Shown here: piece by piece, positions 7,830-16,220 of the stretch
Layout: each line of letters begins with the position of its first letter
How positions within the stretch are numbered: position 1 is the stretch's first letter
Source of the DNA: Stenotrophomonas maltophilia
GTDB taxonomy: Bacteria > Pseudomonadota > Gammaproteobacteria > Xanthomonadales > Xanthomonadaceae
NCBI GenBank assembly: GCA_002363385.1
Contig: DEVL01000001.1
Coordinates: 186,001 to 250,000 of the forward strand
Length of the DNA stretch: 64,000 nt
Direction: 5' to 3'
Made by a program: the position numbers and the translations under genes
Notes under the pieces: model-generated
What the model saw: the letters and a program-made list of their open reading frames with translations, nothing else
The model's database searches: none
What the model was told of the DNA's origin: nothing

Positions 7830-9110
7830 TCAGCGCTCTACGATCGCCACCACGCCCATGCCGCCGGCGGTGCAGATCGAGACCAGCGCGCGACCACCGC
7901 CGCGTTCGGCCAGCTGCTTGGCCGCCGTGGCGATCACGCGGGCGCCGGTGGCGGCGAACGGGTGGCCGGTGGCCAGCGAGGAACCCAGCGGATTGATCTT
8001 GGCCGGGTCGATCCTGCCCAGCGGCGCATCCAGGCCGAGGCGGTTGCGGCAGTAATCTTCACTTTCCCACGCGCGCAGCGTGCACAGCACCTGAGCGGCG
8101 AAGGCTTCATGGATCTCGTAGATGTCGAAATCCTGCAGGGTCAGGCCGTTGCGCTTGAGCATCTCCGGCACGGCGATGGTCGGTGCCATCAGCAGGCCTT
8201 CGCCGTGCACGAAATCAACGGCCGCCACCTGCGAATCACGCAGGTACGCCAGCGGCGCGTGGCCGTGCGCGCGCGCCCATTCTTCGCTGGCCAGCAGCAC
8301 TGCCGAGGCACCATCGGTGAGCGGGGTGGAGTTGGCAGCGGTGAGCGTGCCGCGGCCGGAGACCTTGTCAAACGCCGGCTTCAGCGTGGCCAGCTTTTCC
8401 AGCGAGGTATCGGCGCGCAGGATGTTGTCGCGCTCCACGCCGCGGAACGGCGCGATCAGATCGGTGAAGAACCCGCGCTCATAGGCGGCGGCCAGCTTCT
8501 TGTGCGAGGACACCGCCCACTCGTCCTGCGAGTCGCGGGAGATGTTCCACTCCTTGGCCATGTCTTCGCAGTGGTCGCCCATGCTCTTGCCGGTGCGCGG
8601 CTCGGCCACGCCCGGGAACTCCGGCTTGAGTTCGCTCAGCTTGAAGCCGCGGGTGAGTGCCTTGAGCTTGTCGCCGGTGCTCTTGGCCCGGTTGGCCGCG
8701 AGCAGGCGTGCACGCAGCTTCTTGCCGTACACGATCGGCACATCGGAGGTGGTATCCGAGCCGCCGCCGATGCCCGAGTCGATCTGGCCCAGCGCGATCT
8801 TGTTGGCCACCGCGATGATCGTGTCCAGCGAGGTGCCGCAGGCGCGCTGCATGGTGATGCCCGGGGTCAGCGGGGACAGGCCCGAGGACAGCGTGGCTTC
8901 GCGGCCGAGGTTCCAGTCGCTGGAGTGCTTGATCACCGCGCCCATCGCCACTTCGCCCAACTGCTGGCCGTGCAGGCCAAAGCGTTCGACCAGCGCACCG
9001 AGTGTGCGCACCGACATACCGAGGTTGCCGACGTCCGAATAAGCCGTGTTCTGGCGACAGAACGGAATGCGGACGCCGCCGAGGATGGCGACGGGACGGG
9101 CGTTGGGCAT
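7830..9110 (-). CDS. Thiolase (acetyl-CoA C-acyltransferase), FadI-like
   Basis: 426 residues. It cleaves or forms 3-ketoacyl-CoA in fatty acid oxidation, cytoplasmic. Visible thiolase residues: nucleophile cysteine in QRACGTSLD, the histidine of EIHEAFAAQ, NPLGSSLATGHPFAATGAR, and the second active cysteine in SICTAGGMGV. The overall pattern resembles E. coli FadI rather than FadA, including the long middle loop with GKKLRARLL. ATG 9110 is chosen; an in-frame ATG at 9125 adds five residues. No fadJ partner is adjacent, so pathway placement is by family only. Confidence 0.88.
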   Translation of the reverse strand: MPNARPVAILGGVRIPFCRQNTAYSDVGNLGMSVRTLGALVERFGLHGQQLGEVAMGAVIKHSSDWNLGREATLSSGLSPLTPGITMQRACGTSLDTIIAVANKIALGQIDSGIGGGSDTTSDVPIVYGKKLRARLLAANRAKSTGDKLKALTRGFKLSELKPEFPGVAEPRTGKSMGDHCEDMAKEWNISRDSQDEWAVSSHKKLAAAYERGFFTDLIAPFRGVERDNILRADTSLEKLATLKPAFDKVSGRGTLTAANSTPLTDGASAVLLASEEWARAHGHAPLAYLRDSQVAAVDFVHGEGLLMAPTIAVPEMLKRNGLTLQDFDIYEIHEAFAAQVLCTLRAWESEDYCRNRLGLDAPLGRIDPAKINPLGSSLATGHPFAATGARVIATAAKQLAERGGGRALVSICTAGGMGVVAIVER

Positions 9111-9217
9111 GGAGATACCTGGCATGGGAGGGGTGTCTGCAACATGGCCTGCACGAAGGAGCAGGCATAATGGTCCCAAGTGTAGCTGCCGCCCTGTGAT
9201 GGGCCAACCGTGAAACC

Positions 9218-10105
9218 ATGAGCAAACCCGACCACGGCATGAATGCCATTGGCGTACTGGCATTGGAACTGGCCGGCGGCGACGCCCCGCGCCATGCCGC
9301 GCTGTCCTCCGAACAGGCTGGTGAACTGGCCGAGCGCGTCGGCCGCGATCTGGCCAAGCTGGTGCCCGGCGTCAGCGGGCTGGACTTCGTGTTCGCCGGC
9401 GCCCATTTCGATCCGGCTGAAATCCTGCGCCCAGGCTGGCCGGTGCACCGGCGCCTGGAAGAACTGCAGATGCGCGCCCCGGGCCGCAACCAGGGCCCGC
9501 GCGTGCTGGCGTTTGGTGCCGGTGCCGACGGCGATGTCCCGCTGCCGTTCCAGGCCGATGCCAGCCTGACCGGCGGCGGCCTGCGGGTCGTCCCGTTCCT
9601 GCTGACCGGCACCGAAGTCGTCCAGACCCAGGCCGTGGCCGAAGCACTGGAAGAGGTGCTGCTCGCCCAGGGCATGGCGCAGGCCGATACCGCGCTGCAG
9701 GCGCAGAACGCCTTCGGCGCGCAGATCGAGCACGCCCGCTATTTCACGGTGAATGACCTCGCCGCGATGATGTCGATGCAGTACGACAACCAGGGCCTGG
9801 CGATTCTGTGGCCGCTGATCGAAACCGCGCTGATGGCACCGCACGTGGAAGAGTGGCTGGATGCCGCGCCGGAGCCGCTGCTTCGATACGCTGATGGCGA
9901 AGTGCGTATGGCGCTGTTCGACCCCGCCGGCTGGTGTGCGTACTACAACCACGGCACCGGCGACTGCGATCGCCTGCAGGGCATCTACGATCAGTACCTG
10001 ATCCGCCAGCGGCAGATGGCCGCGGTGCTCGAAGCGCACGGCCTGCCGGTGCTGTTCGTGCACTGCGAGGCCGGACAGGACGCGCGCGAGTTGCTGGCGC
10101 GTTAA
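9218..10105 (+). CDS. Conserved protein of unknown function
   Basis: 295 residues with no signal peptide or membrane helix, so probably cytoplasmic. The sequence is well ordered, acidic and alanine/leucine-rich, with notable segments VFAGAHFDPAEILRPGWPV, ARYFTVNDLAAMMSMQYDNQ and GWCAYYNHGTGDCDRLQGIY. I do not recognise the family. The gene is divergent from the thiolase (107 bases between starts) and convergent with sodC, so it is transcribed alone. Codon use is like its neighbours. Confidence 0.75.
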   Translation: MSKPDHGMNAIGVLALELAGGDAPRHAALSSEQAGELAERVGRDLAKLVPGVSGLDFVFAGAHFDPAEILRPGWPVHRRLEELQMRAPGRNQGPRVLAFGAGADGDVPLPFQADASLTGGGLRVVPFLLTGTEVVQTQAVAEALEEVLLAQGMAQADTALQAQNAFGAQIEHARYFTVNDLAAMMSMQYDNQGLAILWPLIETALMAPHVEEWLDAAPEPLLRYADGEVRMALFDPAGWCAYYNHGTGDCDRLQGIYDQYLIRQRQMAAVLEAHGLPVLFVHCEAGQDARELLAR

Positions 10106-10107
10106 GA

Positions 10108-10150
10108 GGGACGGAGGTAGTTAAGCCTCCCGCTTAACTACCTCCGTCCC
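10108..10150. repeat. 18-bp perfect inverted repeat after the unknown gene
   Basis: GGGACGGAGGTAGTTAAG pairs fully with CTTAACTACCTCCGTCCC around a 7-base loop, beginning three bases after the stop at 10105. It is longer than needed for termination and has no T tract of its own; a normal terminator follows at 10159. Confidence 0.85.
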
Positions 10151-10158
10151 CGTTATTT

Positions 10159-10189
10159 AAAAAAACGCCGGCTTTCGCCGGCGTTTTTT
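10159..10189. terminator. Bidirectional intrinsic terminator
   Basis: ACGCCGGC/GCCGGCGT stem with a TTTC loop, flanked by six or more A residues on the left and six T residues on the right. It separates the convergent unknown gene and sodC. Confidence 0.92.
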
Positions 10190-10209
10190 CTCGTCGACCA
10201 CGGCCCGGA

Positions 10210-10845
10210 TTACGGGGCCGCTTTGATCACCGCGCACGCCAGGCGTGCGCCGGCATTGCCGGTCGGCTGGGTCTTGTAGTCGTCCGCGTCGGCATGGACG
10301 ATCAGGCCGCGGCCGATGATGTCGAAATCATCGCCCTTGCCGATGTTGACGTTGGTCGAGACCGGGGCGTCGACCACGGCGTTGCCCTGGGCATCGGCCT
10401 TGATGTTGGGCATGTCGCCGCCGTGATGCGGTTCACTGGCTACGTTGCCGTGGTCCTGCTGGCCGGGGTTGAAGTGGCCGCCGGCGCTGGCGCCGTCCGG
10501 CGCACTGCAGTCGCCCTTCTCGTGGATGTGGAAGCCGTGCTCGCTGTTCGGCTTCAGACCGCTGACCTGGCCTTTCACGTGGACCTTGCCGTCGACGACG
10601 CTGAAGGTCACGTTGCCTTTGACGTCGTTGCCCTGGGTGGCAGCAAGGTCGGCGCTGGCGGTGTGGTTGGCATGGGCTTCGCTGGTCATTGCCGGCGGGG
10701 CCTCGGGGGTCGATTCAGCCGTCGGCTGGGACGCCGTGGCTTCGGCAGCCGGGGTGGCTTCCGGCGTGGTGTCGGCCGGCTTGTTGCAGGCGGTCAGGCC
10801 GAGCGCGGCGATGGCACCGAACAGCGTGGTATGGATCAGGCGCAT
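10210..10845 (-). CDS. sodC: Cu/Zn superoxide dismutase, lipoprotein form (copy 1)
   Basis: 211 residues. The signal peptide has a lipobox (LTAC), so it is predicted to be lipid-anchored in the periplasm. A Pro/Ala/Thr-rich linker of about 50 residues follows, then the SOD domain: copper and zinc ligands in HGFHIHEKGDCS, GGHFNPGQQDHG and HHGGDMPN, and the C-terminal GLIVHADADDY with GNAGARLACAVI. The two cysteines for the conserved disulfide are present. It lies 53 bases downstream of a second sodC gene on the same strand, with a terminator at its end. Confidence 0.96.
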   Translation of the reverse strand: MRLIHTTLFGAIAALGLTACNKPADTTPEATPAAEATASQPTAESTPEAPPAMTSEAHANHTASADLAATQGNDVKGNVTFSVVDGKVHVKGQVSGLKPNSEHGFHIHEKGDCSAPDGASAGGHFNPGQQDHGNVASEPHHGGDMPNIKADAQGNAVVDAPVSTNVNIGKGDDFDIIGRGLIVHADADDYKTQPTGNAGARLACAVIKAAP

Positions 10846-10898
10846 GTGGATCTCCTTGCGGGTAGCGTTGGAAGAAACGACGTCGAAGGACTGCGCGA

Positions 10899-11465
10899 TC
10901 AGCGCACGACCCGGATGACGCCGCAGGCAATTCGGGCGCCGGCATTGCCTGCCGGCTGGCTGCGGTAATCGTCGGCGTTGGCGTGCACGATCAATGCACG
11001 TCCGGCGATATCGCTGGCTGCGCCGCCGCCAAGGGTAACCGCTGGCAGGCGGATGTCGACGTTGACGCGGCCCTGCGCATCGGCGCGCAGGTTGTCCATG
11101 TCACCGGCGTGATGCGCCCCGGCACTGTTGCGGCCGTGTGGCTGGCCGGCAGGATTGAAATGCGCACCGGCGCTGCTGGCATCGACCGCACTGCAGTCGC
11201 CGCGCTCATGCACGTGGAACCCGGCCACCTGCAGCGGCTGCAGGCCACCGATGACGCCGGTGATGTGCACGTCACGCGCGTCCGGCACCAGCGCCAGACG
11301 CCCACTGACCAGACTGGCCGAGGCCGGCGACAGGTTGGCCTCGGCCATCTGCGCGGTACTGACCACCGGTACGACGGGGGCGACGGGGCGCGGCGGCGGT
11401 GTGCTGCCGCAGGCGGCCAGACCGACCGCGATCGCCACAGCGAGGACGACATGGGAACTGCGCAT
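10899..11465 (-). CDS. Cu/Zn superoxide dismutase, lipoprotein form (copy 2)
   Basis: 188 residues with a lipobox LAAC after the signal peptide. All metal-binding segments are present: AGFHVHERGDCS, AGAHFNPAGQPHG, HHAGDMDN and RALIVHANADDY, and the disulfide cysteines. The linker is shorter and proline/valine-rich compared with the downstream copy, and the two catalytic domains differ clearly, so the duplication is not recent. ATG 11465 begins the signal peptide. It is the upstream member of the pair and probably shares a transcript with copy 1. Confidence 0.94.
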   Translation of the reverse strand: MRSSHVVLAVAIAVGLAACGSTPPPRPVAPVVPVVSTAQMAEANLSPASASLVSGRLALVPDARDVHITGVIGGLQPLQVAGFHVHERGDCSAVDASSAGAHFNPAGQPHGRNSAGAHHAGDMDNLRADAQGRVNVDIRLPAVTLGGGAASDIAGRALIVHANADDYRSQPAGNAGARIACGVIRVVR

Positions 11466-11559
11466 GGGAAAGACTCCTTGGTTGCAAACTAACCGTGTGC
11501 TCGTCCACGGGCCATGAAAGCGGCCCGGACATCGCGCACACGCGGTGTGGACATGCGGT

Positions 11560-13011
11560 TCATCCGCCGCGACGGCGGCCGGCGCCGAGCTTGCGGGTGA
11601 GGGTGTTGCGGCCCATGCCCAGCCGCGCGGCGGCCTCGGCACGGCGGCCATGGGTGATCTGCAGGGCCGCTTCGAGCAGCGCCTGGTCGACCCGGTCGCG
11701 CACCTGCGCGTGCAGGCCTTCAGCCCCTTCGGCCAGACGCTGGCGCGCCCACGCCGAGAGCAGCGTTTCCCACTGCCCCGGATCGCCGGCACTGCGCGAG
11801 CGTGGCGCACCCGCGCCGCGATGCAGCGCGCTGTCCACGTCGGCCACGCCGATGCTGTCGGCCGCCGCCAGCGCGGCCATGCGCCAGCACACGTTCTCCA
11901 GTTCACGCACGTTGCCGGGCCAATCGTGTTCGCGCAGTGCCTGCAGCGCAGCGGCGGTCAGGCGCTTGGGCGGTGTATCGAGTTTGTGCGCGGCCGCAAC
12001 AAGGAAGGTTTCGGCCAGCTGCCCGACATCGTCACGACGCTCACGCAGCGGTGGCAGGCGCAGCCGCACGACATCCAGCCGATGCAGCAGATCGGCGCGG
12101 AAGCGCCCCTGCGCGACCAGCGTTTCCAGATCCTGATGAGTCGCAGCGATCACGCGCACATCCACGCGGATCAGCTCACGCCCGCCCACGCGGAAGAACT
12201 CGCCCTCGGCCAGCACGCGCAGCAGGCGCGTCTGCAGCGGCAACGGCATGTCGCCGATTTCATCCAGGAACAACGTGCCGCCGTTGGCCTGCTCGAAGCG
12301 GCCGATATGGCGACGCTGCGCACCGGTGAACGCACCCGCCTCGTGGCCGAACAGCTCGCTCTCCAGCAACTCGGACGGAATGGCCGCGGTATTGAGCGCG
12401 ACGAACGGCCCCTGCACGCGCGGCGATTCATGGTGCAGCGCATGCGCGACCAGCTCCTTGCCGGTGCCGGTTTCGCCGTTGATCAGCACCGACAGCGGCG
12501 CCTGCGCCAAGCGCCCGATCGCGCGGAACAGCGCGCGCATCGCCGGGGTATCGCCGACCAGCTGCGGACGCTGATCGGGCGGGGTCGTGCTGGCGGTCTC
12601 GCTCGGCTCGGCCAGGGTGACATCCGGCGCCGGCAGCACGCGCTGCGCCAGCGCGACCGCATCATCCAGATCGAACGGCTTGGACAGGAACTCCTGTGCA
12701 CCGCCGCGGAAGGCGCCGGCCGTGCTCGCCACATCGGTATAAGCCGACATCACAATCACCGGCAGCTGCGGATGCGCCGCCTTGAGCTTGTCCAGCAACA
12801 CCAGCCCATCATCGCCGGGCATCCGGACATCGGTGAACAGCAGGTCCGGGGGCGCCTGCTCGGCCAGCATCGCCAACGCGGCAGCCGCACCGTCGAAGCC
12901 TTCGACGCGGTAGCCGGCCTCGCGCAGCGCGGTGCACAGCACGAAGCGCACCGCGCGGTCATCGTCGACCACCCAGACGCGCTGGGCGGTGGTGTCGACC
13001 TGGTCAGCCAT
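11560..13011 (-). CDS. ntrC: Nitrogen regulation response regulator NtrC
   Basis: 483 residues. The receiver domain (about 10-125) has DDD at 16-18 and phospho-acceptor D61. The AAA+ domain (about 155-385) has Walker A GETGTGKE, the sigma54-contact loop GAFTGA and Walker B GGTLFLDEIGD. A Fis-type helix-turn-helix closes the protein (RRAEAAARLGMGRNTLTRKL). Once phosphorylated by NtrB it activates sigma54 promoters such as glnA. It overlaps ntrB by eight bases, so translation is probably coupled. Sites matching its consensus lie before ntrB and glnA. Confidence 0.96.
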   Translation of the reverse strand: MADQVDTTAQRVWVVDDDRAVRFVLCTALREAGYRVEGFDGAAAALAMLAEQAPPDLLFTDVRMPGDDGLVLLDKLKAAHPQLPVIVMSAYTDVASTAGAFRGGAQEFLSKPFDLDDAVALAQRVLPAPDVTLAEPSETASTTPPDQRPQLVGDTPAMRALFRAIGRLAQAPLSVLINGETGTGKELVAHALHHESPRVQGPFVALNTAAIPSELLESELFGHEAGAFTGAQRRHIGRFEQANGGTLFLDEIGDMPLPLQTRLLRVLAEGEFFRVGGRELIRVDVRVIAATHQDLETLVAQGRFRADLLHRLDVVRLRLPPLRERRDDVGQLAETFLVAAAHKLDTPPKRLTAAALQALREHDWPGNVRELENVCWRMAALAAADSIGVADVDSALHRGAGAPRSRSAGDPGQWETLLSAWARQRLAEGAEGLHAQVRDRVDQALLEAALQITHGRRAEAAARLGMGRNTLTRKLGAGRRRGG

Positions 13012-14062
13012 GGGCGGCAGTGTCCTCGGCAGGGGTGCCCTGCCCGATCGGCAGCAGCACGGTGAATACGGTATGGCCCGGGCGCGAGCGGTAGGTCAGG
13101 GTGCCGCGGTGCTCGCGTGCGACCTGCTGGGCCAGCGCCAGGCCCAGCCCGGTGCCTTCGGCGCGGCCACTGACCAGCGGCAGGAATAGATGCTCTGCCA
13201 GGTCTTCGGGCACGCCACGGCCGTCATCGGCGATTTCCAGCCGCAGCGCCAGCGGATGCAGTTGATCGGTGATGCGCACGCCGTGCTCCACGCGCGTGCG
13301 CAGGGTCACGGTGCCCGCACCGGCCTGGATCGCATTGCGGACCAGGTTCCACACCGCCTGGGTGAGCCGGTCCGCATCGCCATCGAACTCGGGAATGCTG
13401 GGATCGTAATCGCGCTGGATCCGGACCGCCCAGCCGCCCTCGCTCTCCGCCAGGCGCAGGACACGCTCCAATGAGGCGTGGATGTTGAGCGACGCATGCG
13501 GCGCGGCCGGTGCGGGCGACAGCAGCTGCTCGAGCAGACCGTTGAGGCGTTCGATTTCCGAGCCGATCAGCTCGATCAGCTCCCGCTCGTCCGGATCGCG
13601 CTGTGCGTTGCGGCGTGCCAGCAGCTGGGCCGCGCCCTTCAACCCGGCCAGCGGGTTGCGCAGCTCATGCGCCAAGCCCTTGAGCGCGGCACTGAGCGCG
13701 CTGGGCAGCGCCTGGGTGGGGTCCAACCCTGGGAACTCATCGACCGGATGTGCCTCCAGCAGCCAGCCGCCCTCGTCCCAACGGCTCAGCCATCCCTCGG
13801 CAAAGCGCGGTGCATCGCCCGGCAGCGCCAAGGCCAGCCGGTGCAGGCGCAGCGTGTCACGCTCATCGCGGGCGAGGAAGTGGGCCAAGGCGTCGCCCTG
13901 GGCCTCCAGCGAGGCCAGCGGCTGGCCCAGCAGGCGGCGCACGCTCACGCCCAGCCAGCGGGCGAAGGCGGGATTGCAGCCCACCACACGGCCGCTGGCG
14001 TCGGCCCAGGCGACCGGGGTGCCGAGGGCGTCGAGGGCGGGGGGCAGGAGCGTGGTCGTCAT
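13004..14062 (-). CDS. ntrB: Nitrogen regulation sensor kinase NtrB
   Basis: 352 residues, cytoplasmic, no membrane helices. A PAS domain (about 8-110) is followed by the dimerisation/phosphotransfer H-box HELRNPLAGLKGAA and an ATPase domain with the N box (WNLVRNAIQAG), DDGRGVP and GTGLGLALAQQVA. It phosphorylates NtrC under nitrogen limitation and is switched to phosphatase by PII (glnK in this window). ATG 14062 fits the family start. No Shine-Dalgarno sequence is visible because an NtrC-type palindrome directly abuts the start codon. Confidence 0.95.
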   Translation of the reverse strand: MTTTLLPPALDALGTPVAWADASGRVVGCNPAFARWLGVSVRRLLGQPLASLEAQGDALAHFLARDERDTLRLHRLALALPGDAPRFAEGWLSRWDEGGWLLEAHPVDEFPGLDPTQALPSALSAALKGLAHELRNPLAGLKGAAQLLARRNAQRDPDERELIELIGSEIERLNGLLEQLLSPAPAAPHASLNIHASLERVLRLAESEGGWAVRIQRDYDPSIPEFDGDADRLTQAVWNLVRNAIQAGAGTVTLRTRVEHGVRITDQLHPLALRLEIADDGRGVPEDLAEHLFLPLVSGRAEGTGLGLALAQQVAREHRGTLTYRSRPGHTVFTVLLPIGQGTPAEDTAAHG

Positions 14063-14079
14063 TGCACCAATGTAGTGCA
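14063..14079 (-). promoter_or_regulatory. NtrC-type binding site abutting the ntrB start codon
   Basis: On the minus strand the 17 bases before the ATG read TGCACTACATTGGTGCA, an exact match to the enteric NtrC consensus TGCACY-N5-GGTGCA. Its place, where a ribosome binding site should be, suggests autorepression of ntrBC by NtrC, as described at E. coli glnL. Confidence 0.75.
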
Positions 14080-14153
14080 AAACGGCAGGCGTGTTGATCT
14101 TGTGCTGCGCGCAGCCGAGAGCTGGCAAACGCGCGGGCAGCGTGCACCCGCCG

Positions 14154-15329
14154 TCAGTTGGCGGGGTCCGGCGCCTTCGGCAACGCCACACCCTTCGGCC
14201 ACAGCATCCAGATCGTGCCCTTCTGCTTCATGTGCCCGGCCAGCTCGCCGGCGGCATCGCCGGTGCCCCAGAACAGGTCCGCGCGCACTTCGCCGGTGAT
14301 GGCACCGCCGGTGTCCTGCGCGGCGACCGGGCGCACCAGCGCGGTGCCGTCCGGGCGCGTGGTGGACAGCCACAGCAGGCTGCCCAGCGGCACGACGTTG
14401 CGGTCCACCGCGACGCTGTATCCGGCGGTCAGTGGCACGTTCAACGAGCCGCGCGGGCCTTCATCGCTGTCCGGGCCGCGGGTGAAGAACACATAGCTGG
14501 GATTGCTGGCCAGCAGCTCGTCCACGCGCGCGGGATGGGCATCGGCCCAGGCGCGGATGGCGGCCATGCTCACGTCGGCCTGCTTCAACTCACCCTGCTC
14601 CACCAGCCAGCGGCCGATCGGGCGGTAGGGATGGCCGTTCTGGTCGGCGTAGGCGATGCGCAGTTGACGACCATCGGCAAGCTGCACGCGACCAGAGCCC
14701 TGGATCTGCAGGAACTGCAGGTCCATCGGGTGGGTCAGCCAGGCCAATACCGGCGCTTTGACGCCGTTCGTGGCGATCCGCGCGGCATCGTCATACGGCT
14801 TGAGCACGCGCCCCTCCACGCGGCCGCGCAGGCGCTTGCCCTTGAGTTCGGGGTAGAGGCTGTCGAGCTGGACGCTGATCATGTCGTCGGGCACGCCGTA
14901 CACCGGCACCGATGCCGTGGCGGTACGCGTGAGGCTGCCGGCATAGATAGGCTCGTAGTAGCCGGTGATCAGGCCGTCGGCGCGGTTGTTGGCGGCGCGC
15001 AATGCGTAGACGTCCAGATTCGCCTCCAGGAACTGGCGGATGGCGGCCGGCGTAGTGGCGATGTTGGCCGCCGCTGCGCAGGTGGGCGCCCAGGTGGCGT
15101 CGCTTTTCAGGCGCGGGCAGGCGCTGCGCCAGGCGGTGAAGCCGGCTTGCAGATCGGCGTCCGAGACGGCGGGCAATGCGTTCCAGTTTGCCTTCGCATA
15201 GGTGCTGGTTTGCACAGGCGCTGGTGATGCCGGGCGCTGCGGCGCGACCGCGCAGGCACTCAACAGCGCCAACCCCACACCCATCAGCGCGGCGTGCTTG
15301 AGTGCGGAGAGGACGGGCGTGAACTTCAT
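14154..15329 (-). CDS. mltA: Membrane-bound lytic murein transglycosylase A
   Basis: 391 residues, with a signal peptide and lipobox LLSAC, so an outer-membrane lipoprotein. It has the MltA barrel (about 95-270; FLEANLDVYAL, GLITGYYEPIY, QLDSLYPELKGKRLRGR) and a C-terminal 3D domain with its conserved aspartates (VAAQDTGGAI, ADLFWGTGDAAG). MltA cleaves peptidoglycan between MurNAc and GlcNAc, leaving 1,6-anhydro ends. It overlaps the upstream amidase gene by four bases (ATGA), so the two peptidoglycan hydrolases are translationally coupled. Confidence 0.95.
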   Translation of the reverse strand: MKFTPVLSALKHAALMGVGLALLSACAVAPQRPASPAPVQTSTYAKANWNALPAVSDADLQAGFTAWRSACPRLKSDATWAPTCAAAANIATTPAAIRQFLEANLDVYALRAANNRADGLITGYYEPIYAGSLTRTATASVPVYGVPDDMISVQLDSLYPELKGKRLRGRVEGRVLKPYDDAARIATNGVKAPVLAWLTHPMDLQFLQIQGSGRVQLADGRQLRIAYADQNGHPYRPIGRWLVEQGELKQADVSMAAIRAWADAHPARVDELLASNPSYVFFTRGPDSDEGPRGSLNVPLTAGYSVAVDRNVVPLGSLLWLSTTRPDGTALVRPVAAQDTGGAITGEVRADLFWGTGDAAGELAGHMKQKGTIWMLWPKGVALPKAPDPAN

Positions 15330-16075
15330 GGGCGGCGTTCCTGTTGCAGCAGCAGCGAGTGCAGGATGCGGGCGTCTTCGGCATCGAGCTCTGCGGGGAG
15401 ATCGTCACGGCCGCGGAAGCGGCGGTGGAAGGCGCCGACAGCGGCAGCGCGATCGTCCATCGGGTAACCAAAGGTCTGCAGGGCCATCCAAGGATCGAAG
15501 CCCGCCGGTGCCGGACCGTCCGCCGCGCGCGGCCATACGCCGAAACCGGCGTCGGCCAACTGCTGCCACGGGAAGAAACGGCTGGGATCCTGCTTGCGTG
15601 ACGGCGCCAGATCGGCATGCGCGATGATCTGGCTGGGCGGGATGCGCAGGCGCGTGCACAGGTCATCCAACAAGCGGATCAAGGCCGCGATCTGTGCCGG
15701 TGCGAACGGCGTGTCGCCGTCGTTGTCGATCTCGATGCCGATCGAGGCCGAGTTGAGATCGGTGATGGTGCCCCAGCGTCCGGGACCGGCATGCCATGCG
15801 CGGCGGTCATCGCCCACCAACTGGTAGATGTGGCCATCGGCGCCGACCAGATAGTGCGAGCTGACCTTGCCGCCGCTGTTGGCGCTGCGCAGTGTATCCA
15901 GGCTCTCCTGCACGGAATGCTGATCGGTGTGGTGCAGGACGATCACGACCGGCGCGCGCGCGTTGTGGTTCGGCGACGGCACCCAGGTGGCGAGCGGGCT
16001 GCGTATCTCTGTACTGGCGCAGGCGGCGAGCAACAGAAGGGCGAGCAATACGAGGGAAGTGCGAATCGGGCGCAT
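15326..16075 (-). CDS. Lipoprotein N-acetylmuramoyl-L-alanine amidase, AmiD/AmpD type
   Basis: 249 residues with lipobox LLAAC, so the enzyme is predicted in the envelope rather than the cytosol. The amidase_2 domain has the zinc-binding histidines in VIVLHHTDQ, the AWHAGPGRWG loop, SIGIEIDNDGD and IIAHADLAPSRKQDPS, plus a C-terminal peptidoglycan-binding-like segment. It cuts the MurNAc-L-Ala bond, including in 1,6-anhydro turnover products, which fits the downstream mltA. In Stenotrophomonas this pathway feeds the AmpR beta-lactamase inducer, but this copy's role in that is inference. ATG 16075 starts the signal peptide. Confidence 0.9.
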   Translation of the reverse strand: MRPIRTSLVLLALLLLAACASTEIRSPLATWVPSPNHNARAPVVIVLHHTDQHSVQESLDTLRSANSGGKVSSHYLVGADGHIYQLVGDDRRAWHAGPGRWGTITDLNSASIGIEIDNDGDTPFAPAQIAALIRLLDDLCTRLRIPPSQIIAHADLAPSRKQDPSRFFPWQQLADAGFGVWPRAADGPAPAGFDPWMALQTFGYPMDDRAAAVGAFHRRFRGRDDLPAELDAEDARILHSLLLQQERRP

Positions 16076-16139
16076 GCCTGCATTGTGCGTGATCCGGCGA
16101 TCGGCTGCCAAAGCACGGGGCCGCCCCGCGCGCGCCCAC

Positions 16140-16167
16140 AAAAAACCAGCGACCCGAAGGCCGCCGG
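16140..16167 (-). terminator. Intrinsic terminator of glnK-amtB
   Basis: Minus strand: nine-base-pair stem with two G-T pairs closed by a TTCG tetraloop, then six T residues. It lies 54 bases past the amtB stop, beyond a (TC)7 run. Confidence 0.88.
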
Positions 16168-16180
16168 CAAAGGTAAAACA

Positions 16181-16194
16181 TCTCTCTCTCTCTC
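16181..16194. repeat. (TC)7 dinucleotide run after amtB
   Basis: Seven perfect TC units between the amtB stop and its terminator. It is outside any coding sequence, so phase variation of a protein is not expected. Confidence 0.8.
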
Positions 16195-16220
16195 GTTTCT
16201 AATGCGGTATCGCGCGCGGA

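Noticed and set aside
16181..16194. Phase-variable gene through the (TC)7 run
   Set aside because: It lies after the amtB stop and before its terminator, outside any reading frame.
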